Of a stretch of DNA of 64,000 nucleotides, positions 1-8,874 are shown piece by piece; positions within the stretch are counted from its first letter, which is position 1, and the number at the start of each line of letters is the position of its first letter. Source of the DNA: Chitinophagaceae bacterium (GTDB lineage: Bacteria > Bacteroidota > Bacteroidia > Chitinophagales > Chitinophagaceae); the NCBI GenBank assembly GCA_022843585.1, contig JALHNJ010000004.1, positions 1 to 64,000 of the forward strand, in the 5' to 3' direction. The notes below the pieces were generated by a model. The model searched no databases and had not been told where the DNA came from. It was given only the letters and a program-made list of their open reading frames with translations. The position numbers and the translations under genes were made by a program.

Positions 1-3
1 ACA

Positions 4-354
4 TTGGTATTGCTCTGGATAGCATTATGCTTTGTGGCTTATTATCTTCCCAAAGGTGGTATTTATGAATTTTATGCATTAGGGGCAGCTGTTGGGTTTA
101 TAATGGGAGGTATACAATCATTAAGCCGCTCTACGTATTCCAAACTAATGCCCGAAACAAAAGACACCGCATCTTTCTTTAGTTTTTATGATGTGACAGA
201 AAAATTAGCGGCTGTTATAGGTTTATTTAGTTTTGGATATATCACTCAAATAACCGGTTCGCAAAGAGGCTCAGTTGTAGCCTTGGCGGTTTTCTTTGCC
301 ATTGGGTTTTTATTTTTAATTTATACAAACGCTGCAAAAAAGAAAAGCGTATGA
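4..354 (+). CDS. MFS transporter, UMF1/Atg22-like, C-terminal part (gene probably begins before the window)
   Basis: ORF with TM segments and the GGIQSLSRSTYSKLMPE motif typical of UMF1-family MFS; starts at the window edge. Confidence 0.75.
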   Translation: MVLLWIALCFVAYYLPKGGIYEFYALGAAVGFIMGGIQSLSRSTYSKLMPETKDTASFFSFYDVTEKLAAVIGLFSFGYITQITGSQRGSVVALAVFFAIGFLFLIYTNAAKKKSV

Positions 355-1211
355 AACTCTATTCCATAAACACAGGATATTTTAAATTAGATGGTGGTGC
401 CATGTTTGGTGTAGTACCAAAGAGCATGTGGAATAAAATAAACCCGGCGGATGAAAACAATTTATGCTCATGGGCTTTGCGTTGCCTGCTGATCGAAGAT
501 GGCAACAGGCTAATTCTTATTGATAATGGTAATGGCGACAAACAGGATGCAAAATTTTTTGGTCATTATTATTTACATGGGGATGATACGCTGGACAAAT
601 CATTAGCCAAATACGGATTTAAACGAGATGATCTTACGGATGTGTTTCTTACGCATTTGCATTTTGATCATTGTGGTGGAAGTATCATTCGTGAAGGAGA
701 AAAATTAGTCCCCGCTTTTAAAAACGCTACGTACTGGAGTAATAAGGAACATTGGGATTGGGCTGTTTATCCCAACGAAAGAGAAAAAGCTTCTTTCCTC
801 AAAGAAAATATTTTACCGATAGAAGAAAGCGGTCAGTTAAAATTTATTGATGTGACTGGAAGTATTGATGACAAACTCGGCAAAACTCCATTTACTGAAA
901 ACATTGATATTCGTTTTGTAAGCGGCCATACCGAAAGTATGATGCTGCCACAAATAAAATATGGCGAGAAAACAGTTGTCTTCATGGCCGATCTTCTACC
1001 ATCAGCAGGGCATATACCTATACCGTATGTAATGGCGTATGATATGTTTCCACTGACAACATTGAACGAAAAGAAATCATTTTTAAAAGAAGCGGTAGAA
1101 GGCGATTATATTCTTTTCTTTGAACATGACCCGGTGCATGAATGTTGCAACCTGCAACAAACGGAGAAAGGAATACGGCCAAAAGATTATTTTAAGTTGG
1201 AAAATATATAG
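351..1211 (+). CDS. MBL-fold metallo-hydrolase
   Basis: HLHFDHCGG metal-binding motif, SGHTESM, FEHDP; ATGA overlap with the preceding ORF. Confidence 0.88.
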   Translation: MKLYSINTGYFKLDGGAMFGVVPKSMWNKINPADENNLCSWALRCLLIEDGNRLILIDNGNGDKQDAKFFGHYYLHGDDTLDKSLAKYGFKRDDLTDVFLTHLHFDHCGGSIIREGEKLVPAFKNATYWSNKEHWDWAVYPNEREKASFLKENILPIEESGQLKFIDVTGSIDDKLGKTPFTENIDIRFVSGHTESMMLPQIKYGEKTVVFMADLLPSAGHIPIPYVMAYDMFPLTTLNEKKSFLKEAVEGDYILFFEHDPVHECCNLQQTEKGIRPKDYFKLENI

Positions 1212-1303
1212 AATTAAAATCCCCAATTAGATAAACTCCAAACCCCAATTTTGCATATAGCCTGTGTGGAATTTGGAATTTTATTTTTGGATTTTTTTTA
1301 CCC

Positions 1304-2110
1304 TTACTTTCTCTTGATCAACGACGTCAACGGGTGCCTTAAATTAGCATGGCTCATCATATCTATTTTTACCTTTCCAACTACAATGGGACTCTCCACT
1401 CTAACGGGTATATGATTGGCATCATCGGTTATCCAAACTGTCATATTTTCTCCACCTTCAAATATGGTACCTTTTATTAACAGGGGTTTTATTTTTATAG
1501 CCCTAAACTTTCCATACTTGGTTTTTATTTCTTCTTTCCCCAAATAGCGGATATACAGGTTAAAAACTTCGTTATCCAAAAACATGGAGAACGGAATTTT
1601 ATCTTCGGGCTGAAGTTTTGAAAAATCAATATTGCGGGCATAGTACATAGCACTTACCACATCTTGCACACAGGGCGGAACTTTAAACACTCCATCTGTA
1701 GCCACGGCTGTATTTGCTGTTTTATTAAAAGTGATATTCTGGTATTTTTTATAACCCCCTTCGTTTACATTCCTAACAAATTTTAAAGGCTGCATAGTAG
1801 CCGTATCAATGTAAGACTCATATCTATCCCTCACTTTATATACCCAGTCATAAGAAGAATTGGTTTTGCCATCGCCCACAATATGATAAACCGGCCGGTT
1901 ATTAATGGTTTCTAGTTTACTGGTAAATGTTGCCGTGCCCGCATTTACATAAATACCCGCCACCGCATAATACACCGTAAACGAAACTTCCTCTTCTACT
2001 TTAAATGCAACATTCTTAATACCGCAAAAAGTATTGGCCGGTTCGTTGTGTGTTGGTGAAAAACCAAACAACAGCAATACCAGGGGTACTATTAATTTAA
2101 GTCTCTTCAT
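1304..2110 (-). CDS. DUF3108-like secreted protein
   Basis: Signal peptide; DUF3108-like pattern (FSVYYAVAGIYVNAGTATF...DRYESYIDT...VWITDDANHIPVRVESPI); start set to the second Met. Confidence 0.75.
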   Translation of the reverse strand: MKRLKLIVPLVLLLFGFSPTHNEPANTFCGIKNVAFKVEEEVSFTVYYAVAGIYVNAGTATFTSKLETINNRPVYHIVGDGKTNSSYDWVYKVRDRYESYIDTATMQPLKFVRNVNEGGYKKYQNITFNKTANTAVATDGVFKVPPCVQDVVSAMYYARNIDFSKLQPEDKIPFSMFLDNEVFNLYIRYLGKEEIKTKYGKFRAIKIKPLLIKGTIFEGGENMTVWITDDANHIPVRVESPIVVGKVKIDMMSHANLRHPLTSLIKRK

Positions 2111-3095
2111 TTTTGTTAGCAACTATTTTTCTAATACTTAAGATCAACAAACTACCAATTATTGCAGGCAAAATTAAATTGATGAACCATATACCTGCTG
2201 TGGCAAATGTTATTCCCAGTTCATTAGCACTATACAACCCTGTTAATGTCGTTACCACTTTTCCCCGCTGCGCTAATTCTGCAATGGCAATGGTTGGTAT
2301 AATTGCCATTACTAAAAATGAAACGCTGACCGACCAAAAACATTGCGTCCATGATAACTCCACACTAAACAACCGGAACAATAAATAATACTGTACTATA
2401 AAAACAATGAACCGTAATAAGGATAATGACAATAGCTTTACTAACAATGTTGCACCAAAGCCTTCCAACGCCTTTACTAAATACACAAATTTTTTACTGC
2501 CGGGCACCCTATCCACCAGTTTTATCAACCACGACAGCTTAAAATAAAATAGTGTTAAACCTATCAGTACTGCTATCACTCCATACAATATCACTTTCAT
2601 CCACATGGGTGAAATAATATGACCAGCTTCTATGGCCGGTTTCAATACGATCAATCCAATTGCACCCATCAGCAATGTGATGATAAGCTGACTAATACTT
2701 CCAACAATAGTGATGGAAATTGTTTTTAATCGGTTACCATCATCCATGTATAATACTCTTCCTAAATATTCTCCCACTCTATTCGGTGTGCTAACAGAAA
2801 ACGAAACACCTGATAATACAGCCTTCAATGCTTTCAAAAAACTAACCTGCTGAATATCCTTCACCGATATTTTCCATTTAATAGCTTCAAACGACCAGTT
2901 TACAATCATTAACAGAATAACTGCTACAAGGTTCCATGCCAGCGGACTATTGACCGATTGCCTGATTGTATGCCATGCATCTTCCAAATTGGGTTGCCGT
3001 TGTATTTGTGTGTAAATAGACCATGATAACCACACAAACAATAAAGGCCCGAGGAAATAATTGATGAAGATTTTGATATTTTTGCTAATTCTCAT
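2097..3095 (-). CDS. Flippase-like / lysylphosphatidylglycerol synthase TM-region (UPF0104) membrane protein
   Basis: Multi-TM; SFSVSTPNRVGEYLGR motif typical of the LPG_synthase_TM family. Confidence 0.8.
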   Translation of the reverse strand: MRISKNIKIFINYFLGPLLFVWLSWSIYTQIQRQPNLEDAWHTIRQSVNSPLAWNLVAVILLMIVNWSFEAIKWKISVKDIQQVSFLKALKAVLSGVSFSVSTPNRVGEYLGRVLYMDDGNRLKTISITIVGSISQLIITLLMGAIGLIVLKPAIEAGHIISPMWMKVILYGVIAVLIGLTLFYFKLSWLIKLVDRVPGSKKFVYLVKALEGFGATLLVKLLSLSLLRFIVFIVQYYLLFRLFSVELSWTQCFWSVSVSFLVMAIIPTIAIAELAQRGKVVTTLTGLYSANELGITFATAGIWFINLILPAIIGSLLILSIRKIVANKNEET

Positions 3096-3144
3096 TTACT
3101 AACCTGCTTGTCGTAAGACAGCATTTGTAAAAATACATTCCCAT

Positions 3145-3705
3145 TTGCAAAAGCCTGCTAAAATAATCCTTGGTATCGACCCCGGTACAATCGTAATGGG
3201 CTATGGAATAATTGCTGTAACCGGTCACCAGGCAACTTTAATAGAACTCGGTGTATTAAAACCCGGTAATATAAAAGACACTTACAAAAAATTACAACTC
3301 ATATTTAATACCGTTAGTGGTTTAATTGTAAAATATCAACCCACCGACTTTGCTATTGAAGCACCTTTCTTTGGTAAGAATGTACAAAGTATGCTCAAGT
3401 TAGGAAGAGCGCAGGGTGTTGCCATTGCGGCTGCTATGCGACATGGATTAGAAGTAACCGAGTACTCTCCCAAAAAAGTAAAACAATCCATTACCGGCAA
3501 TGGAAATGCCGATAAAGAACAGGTAATGAAAATGCTGAAAATATTATTATCTTTTAAAGAAAGTCCCAAGCAATATGATGCTACCGATGCATTGGCAGTG
3601 GCTATGTGCCATCACTTTCAAAGTAATTCGATTGTAGCAAAAGCCGGAAAAGGATTATCTGGCTGGGATGATTTCATAAAGAAGAATCCGGGGAGAGTGA
3701 AATAG
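3145..3705 (+). CDS. ruvC: Crossover junction endodeoxyribonuclease RuvC (TTG start)
   Basis: ILGIDPGT, FAIEAPFFGKN, YDATDALAVAMCH motifs; start codon is TTG. Confidence 0.93.
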   Translation: MQKPAKIILGIDPGTIVMGYGIIAVTGHQATLIELGVLKPGNIKDTYKKLQLIFNTVSGLIVKYQPTDFAIEAPFFGKNVQSMLKLGRAQGVAIAAAMRHGLEVTEYSPKKVKQSITGNGNADKEQVMKMLKILLSFKESPKQYDATDALAVAMCHHFQSNSIVAKAGKGLSGWDDFIKKNPGRVK

Positions 3706-3714
3706 AAAATTATT

Positions 3715-3781
3715 TTACCAGCTGCATTACTACTATCAGCTTCGTTGCGTCGCACTCTTCATCGTTCGGTAATTCTACTTG
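3715..3781 (+). repeat. Dispersed intergenic repeat, copy 1
   Basis: Core GTTGCGTCGCACTCTTCATCGTTCGGT at 3744-3770. Confidence 0.6.
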
Positions 3782-3853
3782 GCATTTACGAAGTGACGGT
3801 GTTTGATTGGAAATCATTTAAATTTGGATGCTTGTCCGAATAAAAACTGATTT

Positions 3854-5386
3854 ATGAAATCACTACTCCATATTCTCATCACCATCATCTGTTCACATTA
3901 TATTCCACAAACCTCTTTCGCCCAAACCATTCAACAAAAAGTAAATCAATACACCAAAGCCAATGAGAAAAAATGGATAGATGAGTATTTGCAGTTTGTT
4001 GCTATTCCCAACGTAACCAGAGATACCGCCAATATATTACGCAATGCAGCCTTCATTAAAAACATGATGGAGCAGCGGGGAATAAAAGCAGAATTGCTGA
4101 CCGGCACCACACCCAATGTAAACCCTGCCGTATTTGGCGAAATAAAAGTACCCGGCGCAACAACTACGTTGGCTTTCTATGCACACTATGATGGACAGCC
4201 AGTGAACGCTGCCAAATGGACCGGCGGCTTAAACCCATTTGAACCCGTTTTTATTGATAAGCCGATTGAACAGGGAGGAAAAATTGTTTCTGCTGCCAAT
4301 GGTATTTCTCCCGAATGGAGATTAACCGGCAGAGGAAGTGCAGATGATAAAGCTGGAGTAATGACGATATTGAATGCCTATGATGCATTAATAAAAACAG
4401 GCGCCGCACCAACACACAATATCAAATTCTTTTTTGAAGCAGAGGAAGAATTAGGTTCGATACACCTCGATGAAATATTTACGAAGCACAAAGAAAAATT
4501 AGCGGCTGATCTATGGGTAATTGCCGATGGCCCACGACATGTATCCGGAAAAAAGATCATCACCTTCGGTGTTAGGGGTGATGTGAATATGGACTTAACT
4601 GTTTATGGAGCCAAACGTCCGCTGCACAGCGGTAACTATGGCAACTGGGCACCCAACCCGGCAAAGCTGTTAGTTGATTTATTAGCCAGCATGAAAGATG
4701 AAAAGGATAATATTTTAGTGAAAGGATATTATGATGATGTAATTCCACTTTCTGCCAGTGAAAAAGAAGCCATCAAAAAAATTCCGAACATCGAAGAAAC
4801 ATTAAAAAAAGAATTAGGCATAGCTGTACCCGATGGCAATGGAAAATCCTTTGTTGAATTATTGCATTTACCTACGCTGAATATAAATGGTATCCGCAGT
4901 GCAGATGTGGGAGAACTGGCGGCGAATATTATTCCTACCAAAGCAGAAGCCACCCTGGATCTGCGATTGGTATTGGGCAATAAAGTAGAGTCGCAAATCA
5001 ATAAAGTAGTGAAGCATATCGAGTCAAAAGGTTTTCATGTAATAGATCATGATCCCACCGAAGAAGAACGATTAAAATACGGGAAGCTGATTAAAGTAAC
5101 CCATGGCGAGGGATACCCGGCACAACGAACTCCTTTTGATATTCCATTGGTACAAAAATTAGTGAAAGCGGTACAGTCAACTGTTGACTATCCTGTTGTA
5201 TTGCTTCCATCAGCTGGTGGCAGTTTGCCCTTGTATCTTTTTGAAAAAACATTGAAGACAAAAGTAATTTCTGTTCCCGTTGTTAATTACGATAATAACC
5301 AACATGCAGAAAATGAAAATATGCTGGTGAAATATTTGTGGGAAGGAATTGAAACGATGGCGATTATTATGATGATGGAAAAATAA
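3854..5386 (+). CDS. M20 family peptidase/dipeptidase, secreted
   Basis: Signal peptide; YAHYDGQP, GRGSADDKAG, EAEEELGS metal-site motifs. Confidence 0.9.
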   Translation: MKSLLHILITIICSHYIPQTSFAQTIQQKVNQYTKANEKKWIDEYLQFVAIPNVTRDTANILRNAAFIKNMMEQRGIKAELLTGTTPNVNPAVFGEIKVPGATTTLAFYAHYDGQPVNAAKWTGGLNPFEPVFIDKPIEQGGKIVSAANGISPEWRLTGRGSADDKAGVMTILNAYDALIKTGAAPTHNIKFFFEAEEELGSIHLDEIFTKHKEKLAADLWVIADGPRHVSGKKIITFGVRGDVNMDLTVYGAKRPLHSGNYGNWAPNPAKLLVDLLASMKDEKDNILVKGYYDDVIPLSASEKEAIKKIPNIEETLKKELGIAVPDGNGKSFVELLHLPTLNINGIRSADVGELAANIIPTKAEATLDLRLVLGNKVESQINKVVKHIESKGFHVIDHDPTEEERLKYGKLIKVTHGEGYPAQRTPFDIPLVQKLVKAVQSTVDYPVVLLPSAGGSLPLYLFEKTLKTKVISVPVVNYDNNQHAENENMLVKYLWEGIETMAIIMMMEK

Positions 5387-5776
5387 TTAAAGATTCGCCA
5401 ATATCTTCTCCTGTACTTTCTTCAAACTTTCATCCGAGGCTTTTGGTTTAGCCTGCGTAAAGTTTAAATCGTTAGCAGAATTAATGGGAATAAGATGAAT
5501 ATGTGCATGCGGCACTTCTAATCCTACTACACTGATGCCGCAACGATTACAATCAAATGCTTTTTCAATGGCATGAGCAATTGGCTTTGCGAATAGAAGC
5601 ATTTCACTTAAATAATCATCGGGCAAATCAAATAATTTATCGGTCTCCTTTTTTGGCACTACCAGCACATGGCCTTCCCTCAATGGAAAGATATCAAGGA
5701 AGGCAAAGAATTTATTATTCTCTGCAATTCTATAAGAAGGAATTTCTCCTGCAATTATTTTTGAAAAGATTGCCAT
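5387..5776 (-). CDS. HIT family protein
   Basis: MAIFSKIIAGEIPSYRIAE...HVLVVPK...VPHAHIHLIP (HxHxH motif); start trimmed to the internal Met. Confidence 0.92.
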   Translation of the reverse strand: MAIFSKIIAGEIPSYRIAENNKFFAFLDIFPLREGHVLVVPKKETDKLFDLPDDYLSEMLLFAKPIAHAIEKAFDCNRCGISVVGLEVPHAHIHLIPINSANDLNFTQAKPKASDESLKKVQEKILANL

Positions 5777-5871
5777 ACCGCCGAATAGTTTAGATTTGAT
5801 GGAAAGTAAATAATATTTAAAACGTTGAAACAAAATATACTTTAATGATATAAAGCTAAAGTGTTTCCAAT

Positions 5872-5907
5872 AAAAAAGCCTTCATAAATTATGAAGGCTT
5901 TTTTTTG
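5872..5907 (-). terminator. Intrinsic terminator downstream of greA (T-rich on both strands)
   Basis: AAAAAAGCCTTCATAAATTATGAAGGCTTTTTTTT. Confidence 0.8.
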
Positions 5908-5928
5908 AACAGAACACTATACTATTTC

Positions 5929-6402
5929 TCATGCGGTAATATCTTCGATCTTAAATTTTAATATACCTGCTGGCGCCTGCACTTCGGCAGTTTCGCCAAC
6001 GGCCTTCCCTAAAATTCCTTTTCCAATGGGAGAAGTAACAGAAATTTTTCCTGCTTTTAAATCTGCTTCCTGCTCGCCTACAATTTTATAGGTTACCTTC
6101 TTTTTTGTAGTAAGGTTGGTTAATGTGACTTTTGTAAGAATAGAAACTTTGCTTGTATCAATGCTATCTTCATCAATTACCCGGATATTAGCCATCGAAC
6201 CTTCAAAGGCTGCAATTTTTGCTTCCAATAAACCTTGTGCTTCTTTGGCAGCATCGTATTCTGCATTTTCTTTCAGGTCACCTTTTTCTCTTGCTTCTGC
6301 AATAGCACGGCTGGCAGCAGGACGATCTACACCTTTTAATTTTTGTAGCTCAGCCTTCATTAGTTCCAGCGTATCCTTTGTTACATATTGAATGTCACTC
6401 AT
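5929..6402 (-). CDS. greA: Transcription elongation factor GreA
   Basis: MSDIQYVTKDTLELMKAELQKLKG...AREKGDLKENAEYDAAKE...SPIGKGILGKAVGE; start set by the SD AAAGGAGGTG. Confidence 0.93.
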   Translation of the reverse strand: MSDIQYVTKDTLELMKAELQKLKGVDRPAASRAIAEAREKGDLKENAEYDAAKEAQGLLEAKIAAFEGSMANIRVIDEDSIDTSKVSILTKVTLTNLTTKKKVTYKIVGEQEADLKAGKISVTSPIGKGILGKAVGETAEVQAPAGILKFKIEDITA

Positions 6403-6405
6403 GTT

Positions 6406-6415
6406 CACCTCCTTT
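6406..6415 (-). promoter_or_regulatory. Perfect Shine-Dalgarno AAAGGAGGTG for greA
   Basis: Minus strand reads AAAGGAGGTGAACATG. Confidence 0.8.
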
Positions 6416-6417
6416 GT

Positions 6418-6460
6418 ATAAATAAAAAATAACAACGCCCCAGTGTTTGCTGAAGCGTTG
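6418..6460 (-). promoter_or_regulatory. Terminator/attenuator-like hairpin in the greA leader
   Basis: Minus strand CAACGCTTCAG-CAAACA-CTGGGGCGTTG (11-bp stem with two G-U pairs) followed by TTATTTTTTATTTA, then the SD. Confidence 0.6.
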
Positions 6461-6529
6461 CATTATTGTGTTGTAAAGATAGAAAACTATTTGAAAACAA
6501 AGCAATTTGTAAGGAATATTTTAAATGCC

Positions 6530-6979
6530 TTAACGTCTCTCAAATTCATACACCCGGTCGTTACTTAGGGAGTATTGTTCTGCCCTTATACTCTGCCAGC
6601 TGTTTCGAAAACTAAAGTCATCAAATTCCCATTCCAGCCGGGTATTCTGCTGAAAGTTTACAAGGTCTATTCGCAGGTATTTCATAGAACGGTTTTCCCA
6701 TTGTCCCGTATTATTATCAAAATAACGGTTGTTATAGCGGTCGGATCTCCAAAAGCCATTTAATGTATCTGTGCTACTTATATAAGAGGCATTACCATTT
6801 TCCATAAATGTAAAAATTCCACTTTCGTAACCGGTTTGAAAATAATCTCTACCTAAAAATTGCTTCCGCCAGGAGCTTTCTAATTGCCAGCTACCAATAA
6901 GACGGTCTTCGAGAGATTTTGAACAGGATGAAAAAAACAAGGTGAGTGTCATTGATGACAGGAGTATAAGTTTTTTCAT
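6530..6979 (-). CDS. Hypothetical lipoprotein (lipocalin-like size and shape)
   Basis: MKKLILLSSMTLTLFFSSCSK lipobox; LIGSWQLESSW start. Confidence 0.6.
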   Translation of the reverse strand: MKKLILLSSMTLTLFFSSCSKSLEDRLIGSWQLESSWRKQFLGRDYFQTGYESGIFTFMENGNASYISSTDTLNGFWRSDRYNNRYFDNNTGQWENRSMKYLRIDLVNFQQNTRLEWEFDDFSFRNSWQSIRAEQYSLSNDRVYEFERR

Positions 6980-7016
6980 GTGTTAATTTTAGTTTGAAGA
7001 ATTTGCCGAAATAATA

Positions 7017-7036
7017 ATGCCACAAGAATGTGGCAT
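7017..7036. other. Perfect short hairpin in an intergenic region
   Basis: ATGCCACA-AGAA-TGTGGCAT. Confidence 0.5.
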
Positions 7037-7068
7037 ACTGTTTTTAACAAAAAATTACTTTCAATAAA

Positions 7069-7992
7069 TCAATCCTTAATTTTTTGTAAGAGTACTTCTG
7101 CCATTTTATAAAAAGCTTCATGACTGTATCCTGCAATATGAGGTGTGATAATTACATTGGGTTGTTCAAGCAGCCAGTCCAATCTTTCTTTTTCGGCAGG
7201 GCTATATGTATCCAGTTTTTCATTTTCCAATACATCAAGCCCTGCACCTGCAATTTGCTTTTGCCGGAGACCTGCTATTAATTGTTCGAGGCTTACAATT
7301 TTTCCTCTTGATGAATTGAGCAAGTATGGAATTCGATGCAATGATTTAAAAAATGATTCATCGGCCATGTAAAAAGTTTCGTCTGTAAGCGGCACATGAA
7401 AACTTATTACATCCGCATATTTTCCAATCTGCTCCAGGTTGGCTTCTCTTACATAATCATTACTGAAATCAGATTTATATTTATCATAAGCCAATACAGT
7501 TACATTAAATGGTGCCAGCAATTTTGCAAAACTGCTTCCGGTATTTCCATAACCTATTATCCCTACTGTTTTTCCAAAAAGCTCTGTTCCCCTGTTTTCA
7601 TCTCTCCTCCATAGGCCTTGTTTTATCTCTTCATGTGACGTAGCAATTTTATTCATCAGGTTTAATAATAAACCCAATGTATGTTCGGCTACTGCATTCC
7701 TGTTTCCTTCGGGGCTACTCACACATTTTATACCTTTTCGTTCTGCATAGGGCAAATCAATCAACTCCATACCACTTCCCAGGCGGCCAATCCATTTTAG
7801 ATCAACCGCTTTATCCAATAATGGCTTATCCACTTTTATTCTTGTTGTTACCACCAACCCCTCTACATTTTCTAAGCTATTCATCAACTCATCGTAAGTA
7901 ATCTCAGGCTTATACAATACTTCATAGCCTTGTTGCTGTAATCTGTCAAATAAATATGCATGGGAATTACCGGTAATGATAACTTTCTTCAT
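7069..7992 (-). CDS. D-2-hydroxyacid dehydrogenase family protein
   Basis: [23 protein letters not shown]-binding motif; [22 protein letters not shown]. Confidence 0.9.
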   Translation of the reverse strand: MKKVIITGNSHAYLFDRLQQQGYEVLYKPEITYDELMNSLENVEGLVVTTRIKVDKPLLDKAVDLKWIGRLGSGMELIDLPYAERKGIKCVSSPEGNRNAVAEHTLGLLLNLMNKIATSHEEIKQGLWRRDENRGTELFGKTVGIIGYGNTGSSFAKLLAPFNVTVLAYDKYKSDFSNDYVREANLEQIGKYADVISFHVPLTDETFYMADESFFKSLHRIPYLLNSSRGKIVSLEQLIAGLRQKQIAGAGLDVLENEKLDTYSPAEKERLDWLLEQPNVIITPHIAGYSHEAFYKMAEVLLQKIKD

Positions 7993-8005
7993 TGCTTGAT
8001 TATAC

Positions 8006-8758
8006 TTATTTCATTCTAAAACTAAGAGCTGCAAACTGCTGCACACTTAATTGCTCGGCTCTTTTATTAAACAACTCATCTTCTAATTCCGCTGCATCAA
8101 ATAAACTTTTAACAGCATTTCTTAATTGCTTTCTTCGCTGGTTAAATGCCATTTTTACTAATATGAAAAATTCTTTCTCACTTTTCATGGCTGGTGTATT
8201 GGCATTGGGCAGCAATCTTATTACACCACTTTCTACTTTGGGTGGCGGTTGAAAACTCCCCTTTCCCACATCAAACAAATACTCTACCGTAAAAAAGGCT
8301 TGTATCAATACACTTAAAACACCGTAGGTTTTATTTCCTTCTTTAGCAGCAGCCCGCTGTGCCACTTCTTTTTGAAACATGCCAATCATACATTCTACAT
8401 CCTGTCGCCAATCGAGCATCCTGAACAAAATTTGTGAAGAAATGTTGTAGGGAAAATTGCCAACTACCGTAAATTTTCCCTCAAATGGTTTTTCAATATC
8501 TAAAAAACTCTGGTGAATTATTTTTTCTTTTAACTGCGGGTAGGTGGCTAGCAAGTATTCAACTTTTTCATTATCCAACTCTACTGCTTTAAAATCTATA
8601 TTTTCGATTTGCGAGAGGTATTTTGTTATAGCACCTCCCCCCGGACCTACTTCCAATAATTGCTGAAAAGGATGTGCTTGTACTGCCGCTATTATTTTGC
8701 GGCAAATATTTTCATCTTTTAGAAAATGCTGGCCCAGTGATTTCTTCAATGTGTACAT
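8006..8758 (-). CDS. rsmA: 16S rRNA (adenine1518-N6/adenine1519-N6)-dimethyltransferase RsmA/KsgA
   Basis: [45 protein letters not shown]; start trimmed to internal Met. Confidence 0.93.
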   Translation of the reverse strand: MYTLKKSLGQHFLKDENICRKIIAAVQAHPFQQLLEVGPGGGAITKYLSQIENIDFKAVELDNEKVEYLLATYPQLKEKIIHQSFLDIEKPFEGKFTVVGNFPYNISSQILFRMLDWRQDVECMIGMFQKEVAQRAAAKEGNKTYGVLSVLIQAFFTVEYLFDVGKGSFQPPPKVESGVIRLLPNANTPAMKSEKEFFILVKMAFNQRRKQLRNAVKSLFDAAELEDELFNKRAEQLSVQQFAALSFRMK

Positions 8759-8874
8759 TACCGCAAATGTACTTGATACGCTGAAACCTTTGTGAAAAGA
8801 ATGAACATCCCATATAATCAAACAGCCACCACCTTTATTGAAGGTAATGGCTGCGTTATTGGCATTATTCAAGT

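Noticed and set aside
359-541. Antisense ORFs overlapping confident genes throughout (for example 359-541, 3336-3569, 34929-35210, 36403-36606)
   Set aside because: Opposite or alternate frame to well-supported CDSs; no domain or codon-usage support.
8759-8872. N-terminal extension of RsmA in the ORF track
   Set aside because: The first 38 aa have no family similarity; the conserved start is [12 protein letters not shown] at 8758.
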